From Apus apus (Eukaryota > Chordata > Aves > Apodiformes > Apodidae), in NCBI RefSeq assembly GCF_020740795.1, contig NC_067282.1, positions 128,521,132 to 128,585,131 on the forward strand: DNA of 64,000 nt, in the 5' to 3' direction. Both the position numbers and the translations under genes were made by a program. The notes beneath the pieces were generated by a model that was given only the letters and a program-made list of their open reading frames with translations, was not told the origin of the DNA and did no database searches. Every line of letters starts with the position of its first letter. Positions within the stretch are counted from its first letter, which is position 1. Below are positions 20,386-30,785 of this stretch, in pieces.

Positions 20386-21598
20386 TGGGAAGGCACGTGC
20401 TACGTGGGGATAATCCCACTTTATTTTCAGATCTTACCAAATTATATTACCCCATACTTAAAATTGACTAGAGCAAGAAGATCCGTAGTAAACTTAGATG
20501 TGGCAAATTCTGGTTCTCAAAATTGGAAAGGAGAAGAATGGACCCCAGAAAAGCTAATTAAATATGATGATCCAGCAAAATGGAATCCCTATGAGTTTGT
20601 TAATGGAGCACGTGGCCCGATTTATAACCTAAATCGAATCATCAGGTTACAGGCAGTGGTAGAACTGGTTGCCAATGGAACTAGCCAGGCCCTGACCCTG
20701 ACAGTAGAGGACTTGACTCCATCACAAACTACCAAGTATCAGCAATGATTGGTGTTGGGCTATTTGTTAGCTTCAGAAGGAGGTGTTTGTGCAAAGCTGA
20801 ACTTAACTAATTGTTGTCTTAAAATTGATGATGATGGAAAAATAATTAAAAATATTGCTAGAAAAATCACTGAAGTAGCAAAAACTCCGGTGCAGGTTTG
20901 GGACTCCCTGAACTGGTCTACCTTCTTTCCTTTTTTTAGTAGAATTGGGGATTGGGTTTATGTTATGATTTCAGTCATAGTGTGTGTTATTTTCTTCCTG
21001 TGTATAAGCAGTTCTTGTTCTTTGCGGATACGCAACACTCAAGTAAGAAGACTTCACCAGGAATTCAAAGAACAAAATGAAAAATGGGAAGCAATGGTTC
21101 AACAGAAATTCCAGGATGTTTTTTTCTCCTCACAATAAATAATATTAGTACTTAATAGAATTTTTTTAATCATTATCGTGTAGCAGTGGAAGTTTAACTT
21201 GAATGCTGTAGTTTAAATTTTTGATTGTGTATCATCTGGAAATAGCCATCACAAAACTTTACTGATATATTGAATTGTCGAGAATGTTATTATATATTAT
21301 GTCTGGGAATTGTTCCCTTGTTTGTTGTTATGGATGATTATATGTTACCTGTGTTCTTACATTTACATTTGTTTTTACACCCGAGGAGGGGAAGGATCTA
21401 ATGTGAGGAAAGGGTTTGGCCAAGAGCCTGGCTGACACATACACTGATGGGCAGTAAGGAAGCCACATTATTGCTGCCTTAAGAGCCACAGGGTGAGATG
21501 TGGGGAACGGTCCATTTTCTCTCCCCCCACATTAAACTAAACAAAATGCCTTTCAAGCCAGCAAAAAAAGAGTGGCACCTTTTTGCTAAACAAGTCCA
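20386..21598 (+). pseudogene. Endogenous retrovirus env fragment, array unit 3
   Basis: Copy of the unit 1 fragment with the same single in-frame TGA (20746-20748) and open frames on either side. The C-terminal end differs slightly because of a longer T-run near 21118. The downstream part lacks the ATTAC microsatellite region present in units 1 and 2. Confidence 0.75.
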
Positions 21599-22366
21599 CT
21601 CTTGAGAAAATGGACAGTTCCCCACAACTCGTCACCAGTTTAACTGAATGTCTGTGTCTAGATATTTATAGATGTGTATTTTAAATGTTTGTAAGTGCAG
21701 TTAAACAGTTGACTGTGTCACACTTAGAGGAGAGAGGTTCCTAGGGAAGGAAACAATTACACATTCCTGGAGAGGGCAAGTGAGGGAAGGACCTGCTCCC
21801 ATCCCTGCACTCTGCCAGTCCCTGTACTGGTTCTCAGGCAGCCCCAAGCTGCTCTGCACTTTCCCTTGCCCTTCAGGGTGGCTGGCAGGGCAGTCTGTTC
21901 CTGCTGCCCAACTGGGTTCCAGGCTGAGGAAGCCACAGGAACGCCAACGAAATAACATGTGGGGCTTTGCTGATCTCAGGAGCTGTGAGTGAGGCAGCCA
22001 AGGAGCACTCACTGCACCAGCTCTGCCGGCAGATGTTGCCAGAGAGTCATTTGGGGCAGAGGCTTTGTGACCAGCCCTCCCTGGGGACATGTTGACTCAG
22101 GAGATTTCCTTTTGGGTGTACAGGAAGGACTAATAAAAGGTGTTTCTGGATCCTTTTCAATCAACAAACATCAGCTTCTTAAGATGCTTTACTCTCTGCA
22201 AGGCCATTCCATCGTTTTTATGTCCAGGAGCAGAGGTGGCAATCAGAAAAAAGGAAAGGAACCTATGGTCAAAATGAAATTTGCTGTTTAGGAAATTTGG
22301 CTATTTAGGAATTGTGGAAGGTCTTTGTATAGACAGCTAGTAATCTGTTAAAACTTTTTCCCACAG

Positions 22367-24990
22367 ATGTTTCTAACTGGGTGCGTAAGACTGCTGCAGA
22401 CATTGAAGTGGAAAGAGCAATCAATAAATATCCTCTACATCTGGTAAATATGAAATTAGTCCCTATTTGCTTAACAGCCATGCTGCCCATAGAGTAAACT
22501 TGGGGTTTTTTTCCATCTTGGGATATGTTTAGGAGAGTATTTCAGGACTCAGCAGCCTCGTGACCACCAGCCAACACAAACCGTGTCTTCACCTGGGGAA
22601 AAGGAGGAACTGCCCTTGGAAGCTCCCGAGCAGGACTTGCAGAAAGGCAAGAACTTTTCATCTTCTTGGACCATGGTTCCTGCTTTTTAAATGATGGTAT
22701 GGACTTTTTTTTGTAGTGGGGGAAGGGGCCTCAGAGGTGGCTCCTGTAACAAGCGGAGATGCTCCCCCTGCTCCATCAAACCAGCCAAGGAGCCATGACT
22801 GAGACAGTAAATATGCCTGTACGATTAACACAGGAAAGAACTGGTGTGAGACCTGAGCAGAGCAAGTGGTGGAAGAAGATCTGAGCTGGAGAGGCAGAGC
22901 AGAGCTGGTGGTTGGTGAGGAAGAAGAGGAAGAAAATGCCCAAGCAGAAGTTTCCCTGCAACCCCTGGCAAGATGGCAGCTGTGCCCCTGCATGAACATT
23001 CATTCCCTGGGTGCCAGGAGGGGTGAACTTGGCCACTGGACTTGGATTTTGTGACCAGTGGATTTGATGCCAGTGGGCTCTGATTATGCAGCAGTGGAAG
23101 ACCCTGGGCCAGGGGAGGTGGCTGTTCCTGAAGCAGCCAGTGACTCTGTGGGAAGCCCAGGCTGGAGCAGCTCCGGACCTCGTGGGAAGGACTCATGAAG
23201 GAGAGGTTGGTGGAGGACTCTCTGCCATGGGAGGGACCCTGTGGGGAAGCAGGGCAGGACTGTCAGGAATCCTTCTTCCTGAGGAGGAAAGAGCAGCAGG
23301 AACCACCAGCCTGTGACCTGGCTCTAAACCCCATCCCCTGTCCCCCTGTGCCGCTGGGGGGAAGGAGGGAGAGAAACTGGGAACAAAGGGATTTGGGCCC
23401 GGGAAGAAGGGAGGGCTGGGGTAACATGTGCAAGCCCTGCTCTCTGTGTGTGTCTGTGTCCTGGGTGTGTTTGGTTAGTGTGAAATTGCATTATTATTAT
23501 TTTTCCCCAAGTTGAGTCTGGTTTGCCCGGGACCTTGATCGGTGAGAACCCTCCTTGTCCTTTGTCTCAACCCATCAGCTTCTGGTTGGTCTTTGTCCTC
23601 CCCCTCCCACGGTGGGGGGAGGGGAGGGGAGTGGGAGGCAGTGGAGTGAGTGGCCACCTGGCTGGTTTTTTGTTGTCCTCTTAGGCCCAAACCACAACTA
23701 AGACTTGACATGTGAAACCAAGCTCCACCCAAGAAGAACTGTGTATGAAGTGGGAGACTGGGCTTTCAAAACACCACAGCATTTGTCGATATGAAAAATG
23801 CCATTTTATTTCCTCAGAAACAAAACAGACTGAGCAGGAAGAGAACCACCATTGCAGAGAAGTTAAGGAAAAGAAATGGATTTGCAAGGAGAAAAGGAAT
23901 TCCCCCAGGAGAGCAACAGGCCAAGGTATTTTGAGGAAACGGCTTCTTCCTTCTTCCTGACTAAGCTGTTAGATGACTTAGCACCACCTAGTTCATTTCT
24001 GCTCTTCGTGTCAGATATGGACTGTCCATATTTGCATTGGACTCTCCACAAAGAACTTCATCTTGTCTTGCAGTCCTCTGCAGTCTGTCAGATTTGCAGG
24101 AACAGCACAACATTCTTCTCCAAGTTTGTGTTTTCACTTTCAGGAATTCACGCTTCAGACCCCAAGGTAAAACCAAGTGACCAACAATGGGGTGCAAGGA
24201 CCAAGAATGGAGCTGCTTCTTCAGAACCACGCAGACCTGCCTATGTCATCTACCGCAGCGTCACCGTCACCCAGGACCCAAAGTGCAACGGATCTACTGG
24301 TGGGTTCCAGCTTGAAATGGAGGGCTCGTCACATGCCCCAAATATGCCTGTCTGGGTTGTGCTGCTTTCAGCTTGGTCCCTGGAGCTGAACAGCAAGCTA
24401 CTTCTGCCTAAATATGGGCCAGAGCAAATTGGACCCAGCATCATTTTCATAAGTAGGTGGCAGCAATTCACCAAGAAGTTTAGTGGCAGATCGTTTCCAT
24501 CATCACGAAGGTGATTTCATCTTGCCAGTTTCAGTCACCTCTCTTGAGCTGGGCTGAACCTCCATCTCCAGGTGCCTCCCTGTCTCAGTTTCCAATACAA
24601 GGAACCTGCTTTCGACAGAGCAGCCCCTGCTTTCTGATGAATGAAGTTCTGTGAACTGGATCCCAACATCAGTGCTTTGTCTTTGGGACCAGTAGTTGTG
24701 GGGCTTTTTCTTTGCATGTTTGCTTGGAGGAAAGGGGGCAGATTGGCATAGAGACCACAGAGAGAAGATGCTGGATGTGAAGAATACATCTTCTCCAGTT
24801 CCCAGGTGGAAAAAGGAGAGGGCATTTCAGAAAGATGGTGATGGGCATCTTTGCCCTATGAATAACCACTGCCATTCTTGCCCCCTTCCTTTCCAGCAGT
24901 ACCTCAGCCTTCTGGTGAGAAAAGCTCCAAACAGAAGGTCCAGCCTGACACAAAGAGAGGATCTGGGACCCAGAGGGAAAAAAAAATATG
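22367..24990 (+). pseudogene. ZC3H11A-like gene fragment, copy C
   Basis: A partial third copy, homologous to copy 1 from about 4390 to 6410. Exons recognised: 22367-22443 (exon 4, one base short), 22533-22646 (exon 5, GC donor), 23818-23925 (exon 6, 108 nt, open), 24144-24299 (exon 7, 156 nt, open) and 24897-24990 (exon 8, 94 nt, frame lost in an A-run). The finger and acidic exons and the last two exons are missing, so it cannot encode the full protein. Exon 7 is almost identical to copy 1, but exon 6 and its flanks are very different, which suggests a mosaic history. Intron 5 holds a large insertion (about 22712-23700) absent from the other copies. Confidence 0.7.
22712..23700 (+). mobile_element. 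LTR-like insertion in intron 5 of copy C
   Basis: About 1 kb present only in copy C. It starts tgtagtggggg and ends near ctggttttttgttg then aaaccacaac, similar in general style to avian ERV LTRs, with a GT-rich tract and an AT-rich run before the 3' part. No clean target-site duplication was found, no polyadenylation signal is obvious, and copy C is divergent on both sides of it. The element class is therefore a guess. It could also be ordinary diverged intron. Confidence 0.3.
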
Positions 24991-25439
24991 GTAATACCTC
25001 CATGTTGGGTATAAACTGAACGTGTCCAGATGATTGTGCAATGAAGACTCTGGATTAACGGAACGAGGCTGGAATGACCAGACACCAGAGCATGAGCAGT
25101 TTCAGAGGCCTTTTACTCTCCACAGCAACAGCAAAGCAAAGGATAAAAGTTTGGGCAGAGACTGAGAGGCAGACTGGCGAGAAGGAGATGTGAATCTTGC
25201 TCAGGGAAGAACCAAACCGCGTCCTCCCTTGTTCCCCACGTGTGACTTTACAGCTTTGCCTCAGATGTTCTTCCCTTGCTGCATGTCCCTGGCTTTTGGT
25301 CATTCTCAGAATAGAATCGGTTTTGGAGGAGAGCCCTTCCTACATCCTTCTGTAACCCCTGTCGGCAGGGCTGCTGGGGCAGCCTGGGCCTGAGGAAGGG
25401 GCTGTGATGCCACCGGTGGATGGGCTGTGATGTCACCAA

Positions 25440-25685
25440 GCCATGGAATGTCAGCAGGTGCTTCTACCCAGGCACAGCAGTCCCAGCAGCTGGCTCCTGC
25501 CTTCACTCTTGCTGAGCAGTTGGCGAGGCAGGAGAGTTGAGAGAGGTCTTGGTGCTGGTGTTGGGATCGAGGAGCTGTTCTTGGCACCCTTTGGTCCTCG
25601 ACTCCGGAGCTGTGCAAGGAGCATCTCCAGCCCTGCCAGCTTCAGGCAGCCGAGGCACCCGGGAGGAGAGCTGGCAGCAGCAGAG
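25440..25685 (+). promoter_or_regulatory. Promoter / 5' UTR exon region of the TOPORS-like gene
   Basis: A moderately GC-rich segment ending in a good donor, CAGCAGAG|GTGAGC (exon end 25685). The matching acceptor tttcccag|CGTGACC is at 25811, 85 bp before the start codon of the TOPORS-like frame. A spliced 5' UTR argues that this is a gene and not a fresh processed retrocopy. The transcription start is not defined. Confidence 0.45.
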
Positions 25686-25895
25686 GTGAGCTGTGCAGGG
25701 ATCCCTTGCCCTGGGCAGCTGAGAGGGTTTCTTCCCTCGTGAGGGAGCTGGGCATGTCCTCCAGCCCTCCCCAGGCCAGCCCCTGAGCGTGGCCTCTCTT
25801 CCTTTCCCAGCGTGACCCCCGCTGCTGCAGCCCCAGAGAGAAGGAGCTGCTGGTCATCCCCAGCTGTGCCCAGCCCGGCGCAGCCAGAGGAGAGC

Positions 25896-27010
25896 ATGGC
25901 CACGGAGCTGGAGGAGCGCTGCCCCATCTGCCTGGACAGCTGGGAGGAGGCCAGCTATGTGATGCCATGCCACCACCAATTCTGCTACCCCAGCATCCTG
26001 CGGTGGCTGAGAGCAAGCCCGAGTGCCCCCTCTGCAAGAGGAGGATCGTCTCCATCGTGCACTCGGTGCAGGCGGATGATGACTTTGAGGAGGAGCTCAT
26101 CCCAGCAGCAAGGGCACCACCAGCTGTAGTCCCCCAGGAGGCAGGAGGAGCTCCAGGGCACCCGGCTGCCCACAGCCCTGCGGCAGCCCAGCAGCAGCAG
26201 CAGCCCGTGCCAGGGGTGCCCAGGGCTCCTCTGGGTGGCCTCCAGCCACGCACCTGGGCCTCCCTTTTCCGGGACCACCCCGCCCTCCTCCAGCTCCTCC
26301 TGCCCTGGGTGCGTCAGGAGCTGGGGATGATTTTTGGGAGCCGCCGAGCGCTGGCAGATGTCGTGGAGGACCTCCTCATCCCCCTCCTGGTGCTGTTTGG
26401 GCTGGATGAAGATCTCCTGGTCCAGCTGCTGGGGGCCTCGCTCCAGAGCCACGCGGCGACGTTCGTGCGCCAGCTGATCGACGTCGTCGTGCGGCGCTGC
26501 AGCCTGGAGGCCCACCGCCTGCTGGGCCTGGAGGAGCCCCGTGCTGCCGGGGCACGGGAGGGCAGCCCCGGGCCTGCCCCTCGTCCTGCTGCCCCCCATG
26601 GGGGGTCTCCTGCCCCGGGCCCAGCCCCCTCTGACAGCCTGGCTGCAGCTGAGCAAGAGGAACCTGCCAGCGCCTCAGCTGCTGCCCTTCCCCAGGGGCC
26701 CCGCAGCGCCCCCGACGCCCCCGTTCCCCCCACGGGGAGCAGGAGGAGCCCCGAGAAGATGCGGGGCAGGCTGGGGCAGGACCCTCCGCTCCCAGCAGGG
26801 ACAGAGACCACCCCCTCAGGGGCCAGAGGCGAGCCCCAAAGAGGAGCGCCAGCGGCTGCCAGCCCCCTGCCCAGCCCCCCAAGAGGCCACCCCGGCCCTG
26901 CTGAGACCAGGAGCGCAGCCCGGCACCTCCCTGCTGACATGGCCCTGCTTGGGGGACATGGGGGGCAGGGCTGGGAGGGTCGAGGTTCTAGTCCTGGGGT
27001 TATAGGTTAA
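25896..27010 (+). pseudogene. TOPORS-like RING finger gene, frameshifted
   Basis: The ATG at 25896 opens MATELEERCPICLDSWEEA, then MPCHHQFCYPSILRW: the first part of a C3HC4 RING like that of TOPORS, an E3 ubiquitin/SUMO ligase. The rest of the RING (KPECPLCKRR) and the following HSVQADDDFEEELIP lie in the +1 frame, so one base is missing near 26006 (a G in cggtgg-ctgag). After it comes an Ala/Gln/Pro-rich linker and a helical domain (WASLFRDHPALLQLLLPW to about HRLLGLEE) seen in avian TOPORS-like proteins, then a Pro-rich tail to TAA at 27008-27010. At the sixth zinc-ligand position the sequence reads Ser (CYPS) where Cys is expected. Repaired length would be about 371 residues. Either a pseudogene or an assembly indel in a live family member with an altered RING. 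Confidence 0.75.
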
Positions 27011-27029
27011 CCAGGAATTTAATTTGTTG

Positions 27030-27475
27030 ATCAAATGGGAACGTGTGTGGCTGGGTGTGAAGCTGCAATGTTTGTTAAATGTTTGTAGTTATGTTCTGTT
27101 ATGTAACGGTTAATGTTGGGAGTTATACCTTGTTATTTAATGCTAAATGCTGACGTAGAGAGAACTGTAAGTTATGTAACATCTGGATGGACTGTGCAAG
27201 TCCCGGAGAGCAGCAGCAACAACTCAGAGAATGGAATTTTCCGAGAGAGAGGCAGACCCCCCCTCCGAAACGGCGGGAGAAGGACGGAATTTTCCGAGAG
27301 GGGTGGACCCCCCGAACGGCGGGAAAAAGAACTGTAGGAAAGGGACCCGTGCGGAGCCGCGTGCGCGCCGCTGGCAGAGCACAGACTGCCCGGCCGCCCA
27401 GCGCTGTTTGCTCACCTGCCTCAAATAAACTGATTCATTTCTGAACTCTTTTTCTGGCTGGTTATTGCCGATCAC
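27030..27475 (+). mobile_element. Solo-LTR-like element
   Basis: An AT-rich U3-like start, an imperfect 53-bp direct repeat (two GGAATTTTCCGAGAG at 27233 and 27286), a GC-rich promoter-like middle, AATAAA at 27424-27429 and a short U5-like end finishing ttgccgatcaca. The order and size fit a retroviral solo LTR of the gammaretroviral kind. The exact 5' edge and target-site duplication were not resolved. Confidence 0.5.
27232..27300 (+). promoter_or_regulatory. Duplicated GGAATTTTCC enhancer-like sites
   Basis: Two copies of GGAATTTTCC (27233-27242 and 27286-27295), each fitting the NF-kB consensus GGRRNNYYCC, in direct repeats 53 bp apart inside the LTR-like element. Repeated enhancer units are common in retroviral U3 regions. 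Binding is not shown. Confidence 0.4.
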
Positions 27476-27599
27476 ACTGGTGTTTAGGTCGAGGTTGCAG
27501 TCCCTGGTGCTCAGGCTGCAGGGTTAAGGGTTCAGGGTGAGCAGTGGCTCATGGCTCTGGGGCCATGAGCGAAGGGTCTCTCACCTACTGTCTGGGGTT

Positions 27600-27812
27600 A
27601 AACGCGGAGGGTCAAGGGGCGAGGGCTGATGGTCCCACACAGCCGTAGGTCTCTGTTTCCGCGTGTCCCCTTCTCCTCCCTGGGCCATCCAAGCTGCTGC
27701 CGCGGAGCTGCCAACCCGCGCCTCTCCCTCCCGGGCTCTCTCCTCGCTCCCCTCCGGGAAGGCAGAGCGTTCCCCGGGAGCAGCTCTCGCTCCCCGGCTC
27801 GCCCGCACTTCC

Positions 27813-27880
<68 letters not shown>

Positions 27881-28680
27881 CCCGCCGGGAGCCCCGGACG
27901 CCCGTGTCGGGGTCGGCCGGCGGGAAGGGGCAGCGCTGCCGCTCTGCAGCAGCTCCCAGCCCGGCTGGGCTCGGCGCCGGGCTGGCCCCGTCCGGCAGCC
28001 GCTGGCGGGGCCGCTGGGCCGGCCAGGCCTTTCCTCCGGCGGGCGGTGCTGCGGGGGCCGGGGGCCCTGTCCCCGGGCTGTGGCTGCGGGGCCCCGCCCG
28101 GGAAAGCCCGGGGCTGCCTCCGGCCGGACAGCTGCCTCCTGCGCGGGCTGCCCCGGGCTCGGCCCTGCCAGCGGCCAGGCAGGGCGGGGGGGGGCCCGGG
28201 CAGAGAGACGCTGCGGGGCGAGATGCCGGCCCTGGGGCCTCCCTGGGCTGCGGGGGGACAGCCCGTCTGAGCAGGGGCTGCGGGGCAGGGGCGGGGGCAT
28301 CTCTGCTGCCGCCCCTCAGCACAGCCTCCCTGCTGCCCGCACCCGCTGCCTGCGGGCTCGCTGCTCTCGCACAGCCTCGCTCCTCTCTCCAGCGGCTCCC
28401 CCGGCAGGTTCCTGCCCCTCCGGAACGGAAGGCTGGGAGCCCCGAGGCGCTGCCCGCCTGGCTGCTTGGAGGGGCTGCCACGGGCTCTGCGGGGCCGGGC
28501 CAAGATGTCCAGCAGCTTCCAGCCCTGCAGGCCCGCTTCTTGCTCTGGCTGCTCCTGCCCCTGACGGGCCAGTATTTGTGGCCCTCGTCTGCTTCCCTGG
28601 CTTGTCCTTCCCTCTGCGTCCCGGGCAGCTGTGGGGCTGATGGAGCCGAGGGAGACTTTTCTCCACGTTTCTCCCTTCAC
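27600..28680. promoter_or_regulatory. CpG island upstream of ZC3H11A-like copy 2
   Basis: About 1 kb of very CpG-rich DNA. From 28018 on it is nearly identical to the left edge of the window. Long frames on both strands (for example 27663-28640 plus and 27598-28680 minus) run through it but share no recognisable domain and are a GC effect. It is probably the promoter and untranslated first exon of the copy 2 gene. Confidence 0.55.
27816..27878 (+). repeat. (CTG)21 trinucleotide repeat
   Basis: Twenty-one uninterrupted CTG units (CAG on the minus strand) inside the CpG island. Plus-strand translation would give poly-Leu, and minus-strand poly-Gln, poly-Ser or poly-Ala, depending on frame. No coding role is supported. 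Confidence 0.95.
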
Positions 28681-30785
28681 AGCTGTGGGCAGCGCTCCCC
28701 GCCTCCATCCCGGGGAGCAGCTTCTTTCTGGACGGAGGGGCAGTGGTTCCTGCAGAAATCTCTCGGTGCCAGTGCAAAGTCCCTCCGGTGCCAGGCAGGC
28801 CGTGTGTTCCGTTGCCCTTAGTCTAGGGCCCCACTTGGGTTTCAGACACCTTGACGGGCTCCTGGAGAGACTTGAAGACTTCCCTTCATTTCAGCCTCTT
28901 CCTGCTTCTCCCACCACGTGGTTGTAGCCGCCCTGGAGCCAGCTTTGTACCAGGGCTGCCCATGGAGTCCCTGGCACCTGCTGTTCATTCAAATGTTGGT
29001 CACCCTTCCCACAGGGAGGCCAATGCCCTACAGAACAGGGCTGCTCTGGTGATCAGTTTGTCCGGCCCAGTGCTGGGGTTTGTTGCTTGCTGTGTTTTTT
29101 CCCCCACAGAACCACCAGTCGGTTGCACTTCTGGTGGTGCTATGAACCACTAGTCCTCTTCCGTGACTTCCACCTTGTACCCACCTCTCTTCTCTTTGGC
29201 TTCACCTGTCTCCTTTTTATTCTTCCAGGGTGGCATCCTTCTCTGTGGAGCTTGTGGCTCCTTTTCCTCCCTGTGCTTCCTGTTTGGTTTTACTCCTGAG
29301 TTCCCAGGTTTTGATCTAACAGTGCTCTCAAGTGTTCATCTCCAAGGTCCTGATGTCACTCAGGGGTGTCGATGGGACCCCATGTCCTGGGAATACCAGG
29401 ACACCTTACCATTTTCCAGGACGCAAACTTGCTTTTCCCCCCAGCTATTTTTTAGTTCAGAGGCAGCCTAGGACACGCACAGGAGCCGAGGTGTTCCTTA
29501 GGGACACAAGCGTACCCTGCTCTTTCTGCTTCAGCCATGGCAGTGGACACCATGGAAGCAAGGAGAAGCCATGAACCCAACCGTGGAAGCAGAGAGCAGC
29601 CAACAGTGTCCTAAACGGGAAGCAGCAAGTGTCTCCATCCAAAGAAAGAGGTACAGAAAAAGAAGACCCTGGGCACAAGGATCCTGCTGAAAATGAACAA
29701 CAGCCCAGGCAGGAGGTTTGTCTTTGTGGTGTGCAAGATTTGTTTCTGAGACCACAGTTCCCGTGGCAAGCAGTCGGGTGTTCTTGAAGCCCCGCCCAAT
29801 GGGTTTGATGCCTTCTAGGCTCAAGAAACTCCAGAATGGGTGACCCTTGGCAACGGCGCCATTTCCTGTGCTTGACTCTGAGGCCATGGAGGGAGAGGAG
29901 GATGTTCCAGCTGGACAGGTCACCTAGCGCCCACCATGCTGATGGCATCAGCTGGAGGAGCTGTTGGCAACCGTGGAACCTGGAACTGCAACATTCTGAA
30001 CCAAAGGCTGGGACTGCCTTTGGTTGAAGGAGCCCAGAGAAGGTACCAGTGCCTCCCTTCCAGGGTGTTTCTCTGTCAGTGGGGTTTTCTTTCAAAAAAG
30101 CAGCAGAGCTAAGGTTCTGCAGGTCCAGCTTTCGGAAGAAAACTGCTGCTTTCAGAGCAAGATGACGCTTTGCCTGAATGTTGATAGCTTTGATGTTTCT
30201 GTGTGTGTTGTGCCAGTGTTCAGAGAGGGGAGGAGAAGCGTGAGGAGCAGAAATGGCTGCAGCTGGGAGTGCCCACTCGTACCATTTTTATTGCCCCCAC
30301 GCACAGGTAAATACTGCGGCTTGGAGAGGGGCTTGTGTCCTTGGTTTTCTTGAGATATCCACGCTGAAAGGGAGGTGTACAGGAAGAGGTTGATATGTCC
30401 CTCTGGGTCACGGCACCATCTCTAGATCATAGATCTGAGTTGTGGAAGTGGAGAGAAGAGCTGATGGTCATCTGAACCATGGACAGGTTCTGCTGTGACT
30501 GGGACTCTGACTACAGTCCCAGAGGGGCATGTTGTGGAGATGCTGCTCCTAGACCCAGCTGTTAGTGTCTGCAGCTAGGTCTGCTGGGAGGTGGTGTGAG
30601 CAGTGTCAGGGCAGTCATCTCAGAGCATCAGTTCCCACACTTGTAGTCGTTCAGATTTTCTGGGCAGTCTTCCTGGCTTTGGGTTCTTACTCCTCATTTT
30701 CCCATTGGTGAAGGGGAGGAGAGCACCAGTGTAAGGTTTGCACTCAGATTTCCCTGCAGACTGACCCGCTTATCCCATTGTGCAG

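Larger units (their letters stand above)
8731..21598 (+). repeat. Three-unit tandem array of a 4.3-kb chimeric unit
   Basis: Units run 8731-13030, 13031-17333 and 17334-21598 (4300, 4303 and 4265 bp). Each begins at ccacaccttgaagag and contains, in order: a host segment also found at about 37140-37800; a CR1 inserted in it; a short flank; the last-exon region of the ZC3H11A-like gene; and an env-bearing retroviral segment. The third unit lacks the ATTAC microsatellite. The units are almost identical apart from small indels, so amplification is recent or ongoing. The left edge is continuous with copy 1; the right edge abuts copy C at about 21600. Confidence 0.9.

Noticed and set aside
27598-28821. 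Long frames on both strands, including a poly-Leu and a poly-Gln/Ser protein
   Set aside because: They are due to the GC-rich island and the CTG repeat. No domain, no splice support, and several overlapping frames are equally long.
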